Assembly (NCBI GenBank): GCA_040182905.1
Contig: JARQWU010000152.1
Span: 1-24,663, forward strand
Length of the DNA stretch: 24,663 nucleotides
Direction of reading: 5' to 3'
From: Barthelona sp. PAP020
Lineage: Eukaryota; Metamonada: BaSk clade
The number at the start of each line of letters is the position of its first letter. Position 1 is the stretch's first letter. Below, piece after piece: positions 24,254 through 24,663 of this stretch. Under the pieces are notes generated by a model. It saw only the letters and a list, made by a program, of their open reading frames with translations. It was not told the origin of the DNA and did no database searches. The position numbers and the translations under genes were made by a program.

Positions 24254-24335
24254 CCTGGGATTTTGCCTGAAATTTGCTAGAATGAGTTTTCTGAGTTTAC
24301 TTTCTTTGTAAATAAATATAGTTATTTTACAACTG
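24254..24335. repeat. Second decayed repeat family, copy 2
   Basis: CCTGGGATTTTGCCTGAAAT, then GCTAGAATGA and TTTACTTTCTTTGTA, is the partner of 23529-23605 in the same orientation, about 720 bp away. It lies 130 bp upstream of the tRNA gene. Confidence 0.5.
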
Positions 24336-24464
24336 GACCAAATAAAAAGGAAAATTTATTATTTTACTGTCAAATTGATTTAATTTTAATAATAATTTTT
24401 CTATTTAAAATAGAACTTTTAAAATTATCATATCAATATGGTGACAGAAGAAATAGTTCTCAGT

Positions 24465-24538
24465 TCCTCTCTAGCTCAGTACGGTAGAGTTTCCGGCTTT
24501 TAACCGGACGGTCGCGGGTTCGAGCCCCGTGGGAGGAG
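24465..24538 (+). tRNA. tRNA-Lys (anticodon UUU)
   Basis: The 74-nt gene folds fully. The acceptor stem TCCTCTC pairs with GGGAGGA (24531-24537) with one G-U, and G is the discriminator base (24538). The D stem GCTC/GAGT has one wobble. The anticodon stem TCCGG/CCGGA carries loop CTTTTAA with anticodon TTT at 24499-24501. The T arm is GCGGG-TTCGAGC-CCCGT. No intron and no encoded CCA are present, as expected for a eukaryotic nuclear gene. Internal box A (TAGCTCAGTACGG) and box B (GGTTCGAGCCC) are present. It reads AAA codons (and AAG by wobble), the dominant Lys codon in these genes. Confidence 0.97.
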
Positions 24539-24541
24539 TAG

Positions 24542-24545
24542 TTTT
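24542..24545 (+). terminator. RNA polymerase III terminator
   Basis: A TTTT run starts 4 bases after the tRNA-Lys discriminator base, the usual distance for pol III termination. Confidence 0.8.
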
Positions 24546-24644
24546 GTAAATGAAATAATTAGGAAGAGGATCGAGTCTTTGAAATCGGGAAATTCATGAT
24601 TCATTTCAACAATAAATTCTGAACAGTTTATATCCAACTCTTAG

Positions 24645-24663
24645 GTGTGTGTGTGTGGGGGGG
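24645..24663. repeat. (GT)6 followed by G7 at the window end
   Basis: The last 19 bases are a GT microsatellite that turns into a pure G run at the very edge. In DNA this AT-rich a terminal G run is exceptional and may be a contig end or a sequencing artefact. Confidence 0.8.

Overview
The window is from a unicellular eukaryote. It carries a U3 snoRNP protein (UTP18), an alpha-SNAP, a kinesin, a tubulin-tyrosine-ligase-like (TTLL) protein and an intronless tRNA-Lys(UUU) with internal pol III boxes. The DNA is strongly AT-rich. Coding regions are long uninterrupted ORFs (the largest about 1,616 codons) using standard stops, and I needed no intron to read any intact gene. Kinesin plus a TTLL protein suggest an organism with cilia or flagella. 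A gene-dense, intron-poor, AT-rich flagellated protist such as a heterolobosean would fit, but the sequence alone does not fix the lineage. The initiator motif expected just upstream of ATGs in trichomonads is not consistently present.

Layout. 1-820: the start of a gene running off the left edge, then a minus-strand gene broken by two one-base frameshifts, both in homopolymers, with a long hairpin inside it. 821-1284: an array of near-perfect 29-nt palindromes at about 125-bp spacing. 1285-2394 (-): an orphan protein. 2748-5261 (+), divergent from it: a long coiled-coil protein ending in a PH-like domain. 5555-6532 (-): UTP18. 6610-7479 (+): alpha-SNAP, divergent from UTP18 across only 77 bp. 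8111-9568 (+): a Q/GFG-repeat protein with a C-terminal DUF2135-like domain and codons typical of a highly expressed gene. 9569-12686: accessory-looking DNA with three arms of one repeat family around a WD40 gene (10606-11811, -) and one doubtful small ORF. 12687-17537 (-): a giant orphan with a probable beta-propeller followed by a helical solenoid. 17981-20416 (-): a TTLL glycylase-like protein whose catalytic residues look lost. 20655-22832 (+), divergent from it: a divergent kinesin with intact nucleotide-binding motifs. 22833-24464: gene-poor DNA with two families of decayed repeats. 24465-24538: tRNA-Lys. The window ends in a GT run followed by G7.

The main functional theme is the microtubule pair at 17981-22832: a probable TTLL pseudoenzyme and a kinesin share a 238-bp divergent promoter. 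The most unusual non-coding structures are the palindrome array (891-1225) and the inverted-repeat, MITE-like element (12144-12483), which has a relative at 9792-9924. No complete transposase, CRISPR array or viral gene was seen.
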